A DNA stretch of 62,064 bases from an uncultured Porphyromonadaceae bacterium. Lineage in GTDB: Bacteria; Bacteroidota; Bacteroidia; Bacteroidales; Muribaculaceae. Shown here in pieces: positions 42,146 to 52,283 of the stretch. The notes beneath the pieces are model-generated. The model had not been told where the DNA came from. It saw only the letters and a program-made list of their open reading frames with translations, and did no database searches. The translations under genes were made by a program, and so were the position numbers. Numbering within the stretch: the first letter of the stretch is position 1; every line of letters starts with the position of its first letter. The stretch is taken from assembly GCA_937921035.1 (NCBI GenBank), contig CALEUL010000042.1, positions 1-62,064 on the forward strand, given 5' to 3'.

Positions 42146-43756
42146 ATGGCAAACACACACAACACAGTATCCGAAAAGACGATATCGGGCCGCATAAAGC
42201 CCGTATCGACTGCAAACGGAAGCATTACGATGATGGCGATGGCGATTCTGATCATCACATCCATCGTGAGTCTTCGAGGACTGCCGTCCGAAGCGAAGTT
42301 CGGCATACAGTCCATCTTCTATTACATATTCGCCGCCATTGTCTTTCTGGTTCCATTCTCGCTTGTATGCGCCGAACTGGCCTCCACATACACAAAGAGC
42401 GGCGGTCTGTACCGGTGGGTGTCCGAAGCATTCGGCCCCAAGGTTGGCTGGACGGCAATGTTCCTGGAATCCACCACAATCATTATATGGTTCCCCACTG
42501 TACTGATGTTCGGCGCAGCATCCTTAGCTTTTATTTTCTGGCCCGAAAGCTTCGATGAAAAACTCGCCGCCAACAAGATTTATACTCTCGTTGTGGCACT
42601 TGTTATCTATTGGGCCGCCACCTTCAATACTTTCCGCGGCACCAAAATGGCCAATAAACTGAGTACAGCGGGCGGCCTGTATGGCACAATCATTCCTGCC
42701 GGCATACTGGTTATACTCGGTATTGTGTATGTGTGCATGGGTAAAACCATAGATCTGGATCATGTTCCTTTCATACCCGATTTCTCTCATCTCAGCACCA
42801 TTGTGCTCGCCGCATCCATATTTCTTTTTTACGGCGGAATGGAAATACAGGCCGTACATATAAACGACATGAAAAACCCGGCACGCGATTTTCCACGCGC
42901 GGTACTCGTCGCAGGAGTGTCTATAGTAGCAATCTATGCTATCGGCACCCTCATCATCGGATTCGTTATTCCTTCCGCTAATATCGACTTGCTGCAGTCG
43001 CTCCTGATTGCCTATAACCATCTGTTTGACAGCCTTAACTGCCATTGGTTAGGCAACATAATGGCAGTGTTTATCATGTTCGGTGTAATCGGCCAGGTAA
43101 GCTCGCTCGTCAATGGCCCTTCTGTCGGCCTTATGGCCGTGGCCCAGTCGGGCTATCTACCCCGCAGCCTCCAGCATACCAACAAGAACGGCATCAACCA
43201 GCGAATCCTTTATATCGAAGGCGGTATCGTAACCCTGCTCACACTGGTGCTTCTGGTTCTGCCAACCGTAGAATCGGCATACCAGATAATGTCGCAGATG
43301 GCCACCATAATCTATCTTATCATGGTGCTGATAATCTACGCCTCGTTCATCCGTCTGCGACGCACGGCACCGAACAAAAAACGAGGTTTCCGTGTACCCG
43401 GCGGCAAATTCGGCGAAGTTGTCGTATGCTCGGTGGGCATTATCGGAGCACTTGCGGCACTTCTTCTCAGCTATCTGCCGCCATCGCAAATAGCTACCGG
43501 CAGCCCTATCGTCTACATCGGTATCCTTATCGCGGGCGTACTCGCGTTCGTTATCCTGCCTCTGTGGATATATTCCAAACGCAAACCCGACTGGCGTAAC
43601 CCCTCCGCACACTTCTATCCTTTCGACTGGCAGATAGAAGGCCGCAAGCCCTCGGAAGTATCCAAATGGACACCAGGATACGAACCAACCGAAGAACAGG
43701 TGGATCGTGCGGAAACCGAAGCGATACAGAAACACGCCACACTCCCCCACCAATAA
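42146..43756 (+). CDS. APC-superfamily amino acid permease, GadC-like
   Basis: A 536-residue inner membrane transporter of the amino acid-polyamine-organocation superfamily, closest in layout to the glutamate/GABA antiporter branch (GadC). About 12 helices run from residue 28 to about 480. Family features include SLRGLPSEAKFGIQSIFYY (about 43-61), SGGLYRWVSEAFGP (about 83-96) and FYGGMEIQAVHINDMKNP (about 231-248), which corresponds to the substrate-binding helix region. A charged tail of about 50 residues follows, like the C-plug of GadC. No glutamate decarboxylase or glutaminase is adjacent, so the substrate pair is unknown. It stands alone and ends in a strong hairpin. Confidence 0.9.
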   Translation: MANTHNTVSEKTISGRIKPVSTANGSITMMAMAILIITSIVSLRGLPSEAKFGIQSIFYYIFAAIVFLVPFSLVCAELASTYTKSGGLYRWVSEAFGPKVGWTAMFLESTTIIIWFPTVLMFGAASLAFIFWPESFDEKLAANKIYTLVVALVIYWAATFNTFRGTKMANKLSTAGGLYGTIIPAGILVILGIVYVCMGKTIDLDHVPFIPDFSHLSTIVLAASIFLFYGGMEIQAVHINDMKNPARDFPRAVLVAGVSIVAIYAIGTLIIGFVIPSANIDLLQSLLIAYNHLFDSLNCHWLGNIMAVFIMFGVIGQVSSLVNGPSVGLMAVAQSGYLPRSLQHTNKNGINQRILYIEGGIVTLLTLVLLVLPTVESAYQIMSQMATIIYLIMVLIIYASFIRLRRTAPNKKRGFRVPGGKFGEVVVCSVGIIGALAALLLSYLPPSQIATGSPIVYIGILIAGVLAFVILPLWIYSKRKPDWRNPSAHFYPFDWQIEGRKPSEVSKWTPGYEPTEEQVDRAETEAIQKHATLPHQ

Positions 43757-43767
43757 CATACAGACAC

Positions 43768-43803
43768 AAAAATCGCCGGAGCATGCCGCTTCGGCGATTT
43801 TTA
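43768..43803 (+). terminator. Intrinsic terminator of the permease gene
   Basis: Arms begin AAAATCGCCG and end CGGCGATTTT, with an additional inner GAGC/GCTT pairing. It starts 11 bases past the stop and ends in a T run. Confidence 0.85.
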
Positions 43804-43887
43804 TATTAACGTGGAATTCAACAACTACAACGGCATATCGCAAAAAAAACCTATGGCGAAACTATCGGACATTACTAATTATTTCCG

Positions 43888-43895
43888 TAATTTTG
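43888..43895 (+). promoter_or_regulatory. Possible -7 box upstream of the GH127 gene
   Basis: TAATTTTG fits the consensus but lies 136 bases upstream of the ATG and has no clear -33 partner. The remaining 130 bases are AT-rich and hold no other clear feature. Confidence 0.45.
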
Positions 43896-44031
43896 TATCC
43901 GGTAAACATTACGGTACGAGTTTTTGTTTGCAATCCATCACTAAAATTCAGTATTTCATCACCAACGACCTAATTCCAAATCATTTACATTTTACCACAC
44001 TCACATTATTTAATACTAATCCGTCTGACAA

Positions 44032-44388
44032 ATGAATGTATCACGTTTCATCGCTTTTGCCATCGTCTCTGCAGCAATCCATATGCCACAAGTCAGAGCG
44101 TCGGAAAGAATCTATTCTGAATCATTAGAACCGGAACCTCTTATGACAGTCAAAATTGACGATGCCTTCTGGTCTCCCAAACTTCAGCAATGGGCCAGCA
44201 AGACATCCAATGATATATTGAATAAATTTGAAGGACGCCATCTAACTGACTGTCGGCCCGAAGAACGGCGTAATACTCTTGATAACTTCAGGAATGTAGC
44301 CAAAGGCGACCGCGACACACATAATCATGTACACCTACCTTGGTTTGACGGGCTTATATACGAAAGCATCCGGGTATTTCAGACCTGA
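44032..44388 (+). pseudogene. GH127 beta-L-arabinofuranosidase, N-terminal fragment (frameshifted)
   Basis: The first 118 codons of a GH127-type enzyme, with a signal peptide (to about residue 23, VRAS) and the family start LMTVKIDDAFWSPKLQQW. It ends with WFDGLIYESIR and then three wrong residues and a stop. In-frame family sequence resumes as GISDLMTQ in the next frame. One missing G in the run CGGG (44372-44374) explains the break: adding one base restores one continuous 696-residue reading frame. The loss could be real, phase-variable or a sequencing or assembly error. The stop and the next ATG overlap as TGATG (44386-44390), so re-initiation could still make the second part. Confidence 0.85.
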
Positions 44389-46124
44389 TGACGCAATATC
44401 CCGATGATGCTTTAAAAACGAGAATCGACAGCATCGTGGAACTCGTCGCTGCGGCACAAGACACCGAACCGTCTGGATTTATAAATACTTACACACACCT
44501 TACAGAAAATAATCACCGCTGGGGCGAAAACGGAGGTCTTCTCAGATGGATGCACGATGTATATAATGCCGGAATGCTAATAGAAGCAGGTGTGCATTAT
44601 TACAATGCTACCGGAGAAACCAAGCTGTTGAAAGCAGCTACAAAAATGGCAAACCTTATGTATGATTATATGGGTCCTGCGCCGAAGCATAACATTGTTC
44701 CGGCACACTCGGGGCCGGAGGAAGCTCTTGTGAAACTCTACCGCCTATATTCTTCTCATCCGGACCTTGCCGAAAAGATAGATGTACCCGTCAATAGCGA
44801 GAATTATTTAAGTCTTGCCGAATTCTGGATTGAGCAGCGTGGCAATCATTGCGGACTTCCAAACTGGGGCGGATGGGGAAACGAAAATGCCGAGCGCTGG
44901 ATAAAGGATAACAAATATGCAGACACAATGCTTTACGGCAATCATTCGAGACCTACATTCGCGCCTTATGCACAAGATTCTGTACAGCTTTCCAAGCAAG
45001 AGACCATCGAAGGGCATGCAGTTCGTGCCACACTATATCTTGCAGGAGTAGCAGCTGCAGCAAAAGAAAACGGAAACCGGGAATATATTGAATCGGCTCA
45101 GCGACTATGGAACAATATGACCGGCAGGCGCATGTATATAACCGGAGGTGTGGGCGCCATTTCTTTTGACGAAAAATTCGGTGAAGACTATTTCCTGCCG
45201 TCGGACGCATATCTTGAAACATGCGCCGCTGTAGGTTCAGGATTTTTCAGCTGTAACATGCATCAGCTTGCCGGTGATGCAAAGTATATGGACGAATATG
45301 AACGTGTGCTTTATAACGGAGTGCTTACCGGCATATCTCTCACGGGCGATAATTACACTTATCAGAATCCTTTAAATTCCGATTCTCATTCACGCTGGGA
45401 GTGGCATGATTGCCCATGTTGTCCGCCGATGTTCCTTAAATTCATGGGAAATATGCCTGCGAACATATACTCTCACAGAGAAAATGAGATTTACGTAAAC
45501 CTCTACATCGGCAGCAAAGCCATCATACCGGCCGCATCTTCAGATGTAACTATTAAACAGACCACATCATATCCGTTCGACGGCAATGTCAAAATAGAAG
45601 TAAATCCCCAAAAGAAATCAGAAATATCGATAAAACTCCGTATCCCCGGTTGGGCCCGTTCGATAGAAAATCAGGATGGCCTTTATTCGTCTGCTGTGTC
45701 GTCGCCGGTGATAATAAGTGTAAACGGCAAAACGATTGACCCTCCGGTTGTCAACGGATATGCCGTGATAAAGCGCAAATGGAAAAAGGGTGATACAATC
45801 AATCTCTCGCTGCCAATGCAACCACGCTATATTGCCGCACACAGGAATGTACAGCAACTTTCTGACCAAGTGGCCATTGCATGTGGTCCACTTGTATATT
45901 GTCTGGAAAGCATAGACAATATAGACCTTGATAATCTGCACATCGACACAACATCGCCTTTGCTCCTTTCTAATAAAATGCCCGAGCTGGACAATGCTTA
46001 CGCAGTGAAGGGTAGTGCGTTCGCTTCCGACGGCGAAAAAACTTCATTCACGGCTATCCCCTATTATCTGCTTGGAAACAGAAAGAAAGGCACACCCTAC
46101 AAGGTCTGGCTACCGGCAGAGTAA
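44388..46124 (+). CDS. GH127 beta-L-arabinofuranosidase, main part
   Basis: The remaining 578 residues of the frameshifted GH127 (DUF1680) enzyme, which releases beta-L-arabinofuranose from plant glycans or glycoproteins. The alpha/alpha barrel segments are clear: NGGLLRWMHDVYNAGMLIEA (about 46-65), ETIEGHAVRATLYLAG (about 205-220) and RRMYITGGVGA (about 246-256). The zinc/catalytic set known from HypBA1 is present: ETCAAVGSGFF (Glu and Cys near 282-284) and the WHDCPCCPPMF Cys cluster near 343-347, whose Cys is the nucleophile in the family. A beta-sandwich tail ends the protein. Alone it lacks the signal peptide and the first helices, so without read-through it would stay in the cytoplasm and probably be unstable. 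Confidence 0.8.
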   Translation: MTQYPDDALKTRIDSIVELVAAAQDTEPSGFINTYTHLTENNHRWGENGGLLRWMHDVYNAGMLIEAGVHYYNATGETKLLKAATKMANLMYDYMGPAPKHNIVPAHSGPEEALVKLYRLYSSHPDLAEKIDVPVNSENYLSLAEFWIEQRGNHCGLPNWGGWGNENAERWIKDNKYADTMLYGNHSRPTFAPYAQDSVQLSKQETIEGHAVRATLYLAGVAAAAKENGNREYIESAQRLWNNMTGRRMYITGGVGAISFDEKFGEDYFLPSDAYLETCAAVGSGFFSCNMHQLAGDAKYMDEYERVLYNGVLTGISLTGDNYTYQNPLNSDSHSRWEWHDCPCCPPMFLKFMGNMPANIYSHRENEIYVNLYIGSKAIIPAASSDVTIKQTTSYPFDGNVKIEVNPQKKSEISIKLRIPGWARSIENQDGLYSSAVSSPVIISVNGKTIDPPVVNGYAVIKRKWKKGDTINLSLPMQPRYIAAHRNVQQLSDQVAIACGPLVYCLESIDNIDLDNLHIDTTSPLLLSNKMPELDNAYAVKGSAFASDGEKTSFTAIPYYLLGNRKKGTPYKVWLPAE

Positions 46125-46433
46125 CAATAGTCAAGAGAATAACTCAATATAAATACCCCCGGAACAACCCAAACGTCGGGTGTTCCGGGGGTAGTCTGTA
46201 GAGTTACCACTCTATAATTATTCATTCCAGGCTTTGGCAGCGGACTGATAAATCACATAGGATACGTATAATAGTGAACTGGAGCTTAAGCATAATTAAG
46301 GTCAACCTCTATGCCTATCGTGTTGGGAGGCTTCTTCTATGGCGATATTCATTATTTAACTTTTATTTGGATTGCAATACAGATTTTTTGGGTACTTTTG
46401 TAAATCAATCAGTCAATCTCTAATATTCCATAC
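46125..46433 (+). other. 309-base gap: hairpin after GH127, then promoter of the secreted cassette
   Basis: A very strong imperfect hairpin at 46154-46192 (15-base GC-rich arms with one bulge) follows the GH127 stop and probably ends that transcript, although no T run follows. A second small stem lies at about 46200-46213. At 46393-46400 TACTTTTG matches a -7 box, with TTG at 46372-46374 18 bases upstream. It is 34 bases in front of the next ATG. I see no gene in the gap. Confidence 0.6.
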
Positions 46434-48980
46434 ATGAAAAAACTTTTCTCAGCTATCGCGCTAACTGTCTGCTCCATCTTTCCGGTTGTTGCCGAGGATG
46501 TTGTACTTGAAGGCAAAACATACAGCGCCGACGTTATGATTGACCGCGAAATCGGTCCAGGTATCCGCCACACACGTTACCGTCTGCCATCCTATCCGTT
46601 GAACATCAACCTTCTGCGGGTGGATCTGAACAATCCATATAACCGCATCGAAACCACCGTGGCAAACGAAAGCGCCAAGGGCACCGAACGCCTCGTAGAT
46701 GCAGCCAAGCGCCAAAGTACCGAAAGCCACCGTCCTGTCGCTGCCGCCAACGCCAATTTCTGGGTAGTGGCATCGCAGCCAGAAAACAAAACTTACAACG
46801 GCACTACCCGCAACGCGAGCATCCGCAACGGCATTATCGTTACAGAATCCAACCAGAACCACGACCAGTGGGACGGAGGTACGATGCGCACGGGTGTAAT
46901 GGCAATATCGTACGACAAAACGGCGTATATGGACTATTGCACCTCCACCATAAACATCACATCCGACAAAACCGGCACGCTTGAAGTTAACCAATGCAAC
47001 AAGGGCGTGCGATCCGACGAGCTGTGCATGTACAACAGTTACTACGGAAACAACCGCGATTTCATGCCAATCAAGGTTGTTGACGGCCTGTATGATTTCG
47101 ACGACGCCAACGATGCCACCGAAGTACTGCTTGACCTTGCCGAAGGTCAGGGTTGGGACAGCGGCCGCGACATCACCCTCACAGTTGCCGAAGTGCGCAC
47201 CGACGCAGGACACGGACGCCTCGACGGACACGACTTAGGCCTCGTGGGACGCGGAGCAAACAAAGACAAAATTGCCGCACTCGCCCCCGGCGACAAGGTA
47301 GTGCTGAAATACTCCTGGACATACAATCCTGGATCCGACACCGAGGTTACTCCGCTTGTCGAACAGGCAGTAGGCGGCAACGCCCTCGTACTGCGTAACG
47401 GCGAACTTACCGCACACAACACCAACGAGGCATATAACTCGCAGGTATATTCACGCACGGGCTACGGCGTAAGCCAGGACGGCAAGACGCTCTACATTAT
47501 TGTTATCGACAAGTCCACCGATCCAGTATACGGACTCTCGAAAGGATGCAGCACAACTGTCATGTGCGAATTCGCAAAAGCTATGGGCTGCTGGAACATG
47601 GGCAACTTCGATGCCGGCGGTTCGGCCCAGATGTTCATTAACGGAAGAATCGAAAACAAGACTACAGAAGGCTCGGCACGCGCCGTAGCAAACGGATTCA
47701 TGGTTTACAGCATAGCACCCGAGGATGCTGATGACTACAACACCGTTACCCGTCTGGAATTCGACGAGCTTAAAATGCAGGCTCCAGTATACGGAACCTT
47801 CAGTCCCAAGATGATAGCCTATAACCGCTACGGCGCGGTTATTGATTACGACTACAAGGACTTTACGCTCAGCTGCGACCCGTCGTTGGGCACATGCGAT
47901 GGCAATGTATTCACTGCTGCGGGCACACCGTCGACCTCGATACTCCGGGCCACCAGCGGCGACGCCACCACCGAGCGCGAAATGTCGGTTCTGGAAGCAC
48001 AGCTCAGCCTACGCGTAAAGCCGGTACTTATCGACGCGGCACGCGAATATCCCGTTGAAGTACAGGCCACAATAGGCGAAACGACATACTCCTACAATCC
48101 CGCGTCTATCACATGGACCGTGGAAGATCCCACAATCGCCGATATTGATGCTAACGGCGTACTCCACGGAATTAAAGAAGGCAAGACCGCATATACCGGC
48201 AGTATCGGCGATTTCTCGGACCGCACAGAGGTAACTGTCGAGATTGCCCCCACAGCAGAAATGGAATACGGCGACTGGAGCCAGTGGACAGTGAAAGGTA
48301 CATCCGGCATTACCGCCCCGGCCATCGATGCCGACGGCAAAGTTACATACACCTACGGCTCGCCCCGCGATCCCTACATTACCGTTACCAAGGAAACCAC
48401 TCTCTACAGTATTCCCGACGCCATCTATCTCGAATTCACCCCCTCCACCGACATCCGCAAAATATCCGCCGATTTCCGCGCCGCTTTCAACAGCAAAGCG
48501 AACCTCGTCAATATCGAACTTGAAAACGAAGCCGTATTCGAAGCCGGCAAGACCCACAAAGTAGAGTTGCCACTGTCGATGCTTGGCGATCCCGCCGACA
48601 TCGCCCTATATCCGGTGATGCTTAAATATCTCCGCTTCCACACCGCAGTTTCCACAGACTACAAAGGCGAGCAAAACATACAGCTTGGACGACTCTACGC
48701 CACATACAGCAATACCGCGGCAGGAGTTACCGAAGTCGAGGCCACAGACACACGCGCGGCAGTATCACCCAACCCCGTTGCCGCAGGCAGCATTTTCTCC
48801 GTCAAGGCCGATGGAATAACCGCCGTTACTATTTACACACTCAACGGAAGCACAGTGGCAAGCACACGATTCAATGCCACCGGCACAGCCGAAATGGCAG
48901 CACCGACAGCAGCCGGCACCTACGTAGTGCACATCGAAACGACATCCGGAGCCAGCTCCGCTGTACTATTAGTAAAATAA
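46434..48980 (+). CDS. Phosphodiester glycosidase (NAGPA) family protein with T9SS sorting domain
   Basis: An 848-residue exported protein. A signal peptide covers residues 1-20 (VVAE). The central NAGPA-like domain spans about 90-430 and includes QAVGGNALVLRNGELT (about 310-325), SRTGYGVSQDGKTLYIIVID (about 340-359) and the NFDAGGSAQMFING motif (about 396-409). This pattern is typical of phosphodiester glycosidases that remove GlcNAc or similar sugars from phosphodiester links. A Big_2-like Ig domain (about 525-600) and a beta domain (about 610-760) follow. The C-terminal 75 residues (SPNPVAAGSIFSV to SSAVLLVK) look like a type A T9SS sorting domain, so it is probably exported through SprA. 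It is the first gene of a three-gene unit. Confidence 0.87.
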   Translation: MKKLFSAIALTVCSIFPVVAEDVVLEGKTYSADVMIDREIGPGIRHTRYRLPSYPLNINLLRVDLNNPYNRIETTVANESAKGTERLVDAAKRQSTESHRPVAAANANFWVVASQPENKTYNGTTRNASIRNGIIVTESNQNHDQWDGGTMRTGVMAISYDKTAYMDYCTSTINITSDKTGTLEVNQCNKGVRSDELCMYNSYYGNNRDFMPIKVVDGLYDFDDANDATEVLLDLAEGQGWDSGRDITLTVAEVRTDAGHGRLDGHDLGLVGRGANKDKIAALAPGDKVVLKYSWTYNPGSDTEVTPLVEQAVGGNALVLRNGELTAHNTNEAYNSQVYSRTGYGVSQDGKTLYIIVIDKSTDPVYGLSKGCSTTVMCEFAKAMGCWNMGNFDAGGSAQMFINGRIENKTTEGSARAVANGFMVYSIAPEDADDYNTVTRLEFDELKMQAPVYGTFSPKMIAYNRYGAVIDYDYKDFTLSCDPSLGTCDGNVFTAAGTPSTSILRATSGDATTEREMSVLEAQLSLRVKPVLIDAAREYPVEVQATIGETTYSYNPASITWTVEDPTIADIDANGVLHGIKEGKTAYTGSIGDFSDRTEVTVEIAPTAEMEYGDWSQWTVKGTSGITAPAIDADGKVTYTYGSPRDPYITVTKETTLYSIPDAIYLEFTPSTDIRKISADFRAAFNSKANLVNIELENEAVFEAGKTHKVELPLSMLGDPADIALYPVMLKYLRFHTAVSTDYKGEQNIQLGRLYATYSNTAAGVTEVEATDTRAAVSPNPVAAGSIFSVKADGITAVTIYTLNGSTVASTRFNATGTAEMAAPTAAGTYVVHIETTSGASSAVLLVK

Positions 48981-49007
48981 ACACCCACCACACTCTATAA
49001 TAACCAC

Positions 49008-49829
49008 ATGAAAATCCGATTACTCGCGGCAGCAATTGCCTGTTCGGCACTTCCGGCGCTTGCCATTGTGCCCTACATGCCGCTAACACTCCCCCAGGGG
49101 GCACATCATCCTGTGCTGAGCCCCGACGGCAAAACTCTGCTGTTCTCTACCGACTCGCACACAGGTCTCAACGCCATCAGCCTTACCAACGGCAAGATAA
49201 CCGTTGTAGACGAAGGCGCCTCCGCTGGTTTCGAACCGGTATTCTCTACCGACGGCCAGACAGTGTACTACCGCACCGCCGAAATCAACGACGGCCTGAT
49301 GTACCGCGACGTGCGCTCCTATAACCTCGCCGAAAGAAAAGGGCGGCGACTCGCACAGCCTACGCGCGACAAAGTGCAGCTGTCCGATTATGCCGGCGGC
49401 GAATATGCCGAAGCGGACTACAAGACAATCCGCGTTGTCCGCGACGGTAAAGAAACCCGTATCAATCCTTTGGCCGACAGCCACTCCTACCTGTGGGCGT
49501 CCCTCTCGCCCGACGGCACTCGCCTGGTGTTCTCCGAACCGTTCCAGGGCGTATTCGTATGCAATTCCGACGGCACAGAAGCTCGCCGCCTCCTAAAAAA
49601 AGGCGACTATCCAGCATGGGCCGGCGAGAACACAATAATTGCCGTTATCAGCCACGACGACGGATACCAGATTCTGGACTCGCGCCTCGTAACGGTTGAC
49701 ACACGCACAGGCAATACAACCGATATCACCGCGCCCGACATGCTTGTGAGCGAAGCCACTGCTTCATACAACGGCAAGGTGGTATTCAGCGACATCAACG
49801 GAAGAATGTACACCCTTATAATCGACTGA
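49008..49829 (+). CDS. Exported PD40/TolB-like beta-propeller protein
   Basis: A 273-residue protein with a signal peptide (to about residue 19, ALAI). WD40-like PD40 blades follow: HHPVLSPDGKTLLFSTD (about 33-49), FEPVFSTDGQTVYYRT (about 74-89), LWASLSPDGTRLVFSE (about 161-176) and YPAWAGENTIIAVIS (about 196-210). The TolB-like half propeller probably binds another protein or a glycan. It has no T9SS tail, so it is likely periplasmic. It starts 27 bases after the NAGPA gene and ends two bases before the amidase gene, so the three are co-translated. It may recruit or regulate the amidase (inference). Confidence 0.85.
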   Translation: MKIRLLAAAIACSALPALAIVPYMPLTLPQGAHHPVLSPDGKTLLFSTDSHTGLNAISLTNGKITVVDEGASAGFEPVFSTDGQTVYYRTAEINDGLMYRDVRSYNLAERKGRRLAQPTRDKVQLSDYAGGEYAEADYKTIRVVRDGKETRINPLADSHSYLWASLSPDGTRLVFSEPFQGVFVCNSDGTEARRLLKKGDYPAWAGENTIIAVISHDDGYQILDSRLVTVDTRTGNTTDITAPDMLVSEATASYNGKVVFSDINGRMYTLIID

Positions 49830-49831
49830 CC

Positions 49832-52264
49832 ATGAAAAGACTGTTCCTTATCATTATTGCCATGCTGGCAATAGCGGCCGGCACCGAAGCCCGCAAGGTC
49901 AGCGACCTTAAGATTTACATCAATCCCGGACACGGCGGCTACACCTCCAACGACCGTCCTATCCGTATCCATCCATATGCCCAAAATGATTCCAACGGCT
50001 ACTGGGAATCGAAGAGCAACCTCTACAAAGGACTGCATCTGTATCACATCCTCGATTCTATGGGCGCCACCGTATATATGTCGCGCACCAAGAACACCGA
50101 AGACGACGACCGCTCGCTGTCCGGCATCTGCGACGAAGCCAACCGCCTCGGCGTGGATCTGATGCTTTCCATACACTCCAACGCCGGCGAATCCGTAAAC
50201 TATCCGCTCATGCTCTACCGCGAGCAGACCGAAGGTACGCCCCGCTACCCCGAAGCAGTGGATTTCGGCAAGATTGTATGGCGCAACCTCTATTCAAGCC
50301 AGCTACCCTACTGGACGCACCACAAAGAGTATGTTGCCGGCGACCTCACATTCTACAAGAACATGTGGTCGGGCGGTCTGGGCGTACTGCGCACACTGTA
50401 TGTCGTTGGCCTGCTTTCGGAAGGCTCCATGCACGAGCACCGTCCCGAAGCACACCGCCTGATGAACAACGATGTGTGGTGGCTCGAAGCATGGCATTTC
50501 GCCCGTTCCATAATGGAATTCTTCGATACTGAAGACCGATTCGTTACAGGTAACGTGGCCGGTATCGTCTATGACAACCACAACCTGCGCGAAACCGTTA
50601 TGCCCGCCAACTTCTCCATGTACGGACGCGACCGCCTCGCACCGCTCAACGGCACCTTCATTGAACTTCTCGACGCATCAGGCAAACAGGTGCAGACACG
50701 CACCACCGACAACGACTATAACGGTGCATTCGTCTTTCGTAACGTGGCTCCCGGTACATATACCGTACGTGCCGCTCACGACGGTTACTACACCCTCGAA
50801 AAAGAAGTTACCGTTACCGCCGACCAGGTTACATACCAGGACATGCCTATGGACCTGCGCCGCGAGTTCCCGCTTGAGGTTGTTGAATACTCACCCAAAA
50901 CCGCCGAGGGCGAAGAAATATCGTGTGCGTCGCTTGTGGAATTCACTTTCAACACCGACATAGATACCGAATCGTTCGAGAAAGCCTTCTCCATCACACC
51001 CAATGTCAACGGTTACTTCACCTACGAGAACTCATTCCACAAAGCTATTTTCCATCCTGAACTGTCGCTTGAACTCAACACCGACTACACAGTAACGCTG
51101 ACAAAAGACGCCCGTCATCCCGATCCGTTCTTCGAAACTCCCGGCATGACCGACGATTTCACATTCAGCTTCCGCACAAAGGGACGCAACCGTCTGGAGC
51201 TCACTGAACAATTCCCTCGCGATGGAGGCTCGGTACATGTAAACGCTCCTACCCTCGAATTCCGCTTCGACAGAGCCATCAACCCTGCCAATATCTACGA
51301 CATCCTGTCTGTAAAAGATTCCAAGGGCAACGAACTCAAAGTTAACAAGCGTTCCACCTCGTACAACAAGCTCTCCAACGGCTACGGCAACATCGTTTAT
51401 GTTCTTTCCAGCAACCTCACCGAGGGCGAAAGTTATACAGCTACTCTCTCCTCCGAATTGCGCGACCGCGAGAATCTGCCGCTGGCCGACAACATCGTTG
51501 TAAACTTCACCGGCACCGATGCATCGCGTCCGGGAGCCGACGCAGAGGTTGTTGAAGACTTCGAGGCCAAGACCGCTACTTTCGAATACGATCCAGACGA
51601 AACCACCGGCATAGGAAGCACACTGCCGAAAGCCATCAGTTCCAATGACCGCCTTATCGGCGCCGCTTCCGTCAAACTATCGTACAAATTCATCGAGAAT
51701 CACGGTGGCACCATCGTATGGAACTACCTCGGCGAACCGCACATCTACAACACCGGAGACAAACTCGGCTTACACATCAACGGCGATTTCACCGACCACG
51801 AACTGCTTGTAGGCCTCCGCTCGGGTACAGACGTGAAGTATGTTTCCTTCGGTTCCATGAACTTCCGCGGCTGGCAGTACAAAGAAGCCACACTGGATAT
51901 GCTTGAGCAAAACTATCCCTACGAACTGGCTACTGTTAAGCTCGTACAGGCATCCAACCCCATTACCATGCAAGGCAGCTTCTGCCTCGACAACATCACC
52001 CGACGCTCTGCAACCGGCGCCATCGACGAAGTCGCTATAGGCGAAAGCGGCATCAAGGCGTGGCCCGTACCCGCGACAGATATGGTTCATGTATCGTCTG
52101 ATGACGCCATCGAAAGCATCGAACTGCTGAACATGGCAGGAGAGGTTCTCGAGAAAAAGACCGGAACCGACGCCATAGATATTTCCGGCCGTTCCACCGG
52201 CTTTTACCTGCTGCGCGTAACAACAGCATCCGCAACCGAAACACTCCGCATAGCAGTGCGTTAA
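49832..52264 (+). CDS. N-acetylmuramoyl-L-alanine amidase with Ig-like domains and T9SS sorting domain
   Basis: An 810-residue exported peptidoglycan amidase (Amidase_3 type), which cuts the bond between N-acetylmuramic acid and L-Ala. A signal peptide (1-20) precedes the catalytic domain (about 25-245). Zinc ligands are visible as His 34 in NPGHGG, Glu 59 in GYWESKSN and His 115 in LSIHSN, and the catalytic Glu 197 is in LLSEGSMHEH. A carboxypeptidase-regulatory-like domain (about 275-345), two Big_5-like domains (about 350-455 and 460-560) and a jelly-roll-like region (about 570-725) follow. A type A T9SS sorting domain (about 735-810) ends the protein. T9SS export of a peptidoglycan amidase is unusual, as most are periplasmic. 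It could attack other bacteria or released sacculi. Confidence 0.9.
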   Translation: MKRLFLIIIAMLAIAAGTEARKVSDLKIYINPGHGGYTSNDRPIRIHPYAQNDSNGYWESKSNLYKGLHLYHILDSMGATVYMSRTKNTEDDDRSLSGICDEANRLGVDLMLSIHSNAGESVNYPLMLYREQTEGTPRYPEAVDFGKIVWRNLYSSQLPYWTHHKEYVAGDLTFYKNMWSGGLGVLRTLYVVGLLSEGSMHEHRPEAHRLMNNDVWWLEAWHFARSIMEFFDTEDRFVTGNVAGIVYDNHNLRETVMPANFSMYGRDRLAPLNGTFIELLDASGKQVQTRTTDNDYNGAFVFRNVAPGTYTVRAAHDGYYTLEKEVTVTADQVTYQDMPMDLRREFPLEVVEYSPKTAEGEEISCASLVEFTFNTDIDTESFEKAFSITPNVNGYFTYENSFHKAIFHPELSLELNTDYTVTLTKDARHPDPFFETPGMTDDFTFSFRTKGRNRLELTEQFPRDGGSVHVNAPTLEFRFDRAINPANIYDILSVKDSKGNELKVNKRSTSYNKLSNGYGNIVYVLSSNLTEGESYTATLSSELRDRENLPLADNIVVNFTGTDASRPGADAEVVEDFEAKTATFEYDPDETTGIGSTLPKAISSNDRLIGAASVKLSYKFIENHGGTIVWNYLGEPHIYNTGDKLGLHINGDFTDHELLVGLRSGTDVKYVSFGSMNFRGWQYKEATLDMLEQNYPYELATVKLVQASNPITMQGSFCLDNITRRSATGAIDEVAIGESGIKAWPVPATDMVHVSSDDAIESIELLNMAGEVLEKKTGTDAIDISGRSTGFYLLRVTTASATETLRIAVR

Positions 52265-52283
52265 GGCACCACTCAACATAATC

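Noticed and set aside
46154..46192. Strong hairpin considered as a riboswitch or insertion-sequence end
   Set aside because: It is a simple long stem directly after a gene with no conserved aptamer, transposase or target duplication. A terminator is the simplest reading.
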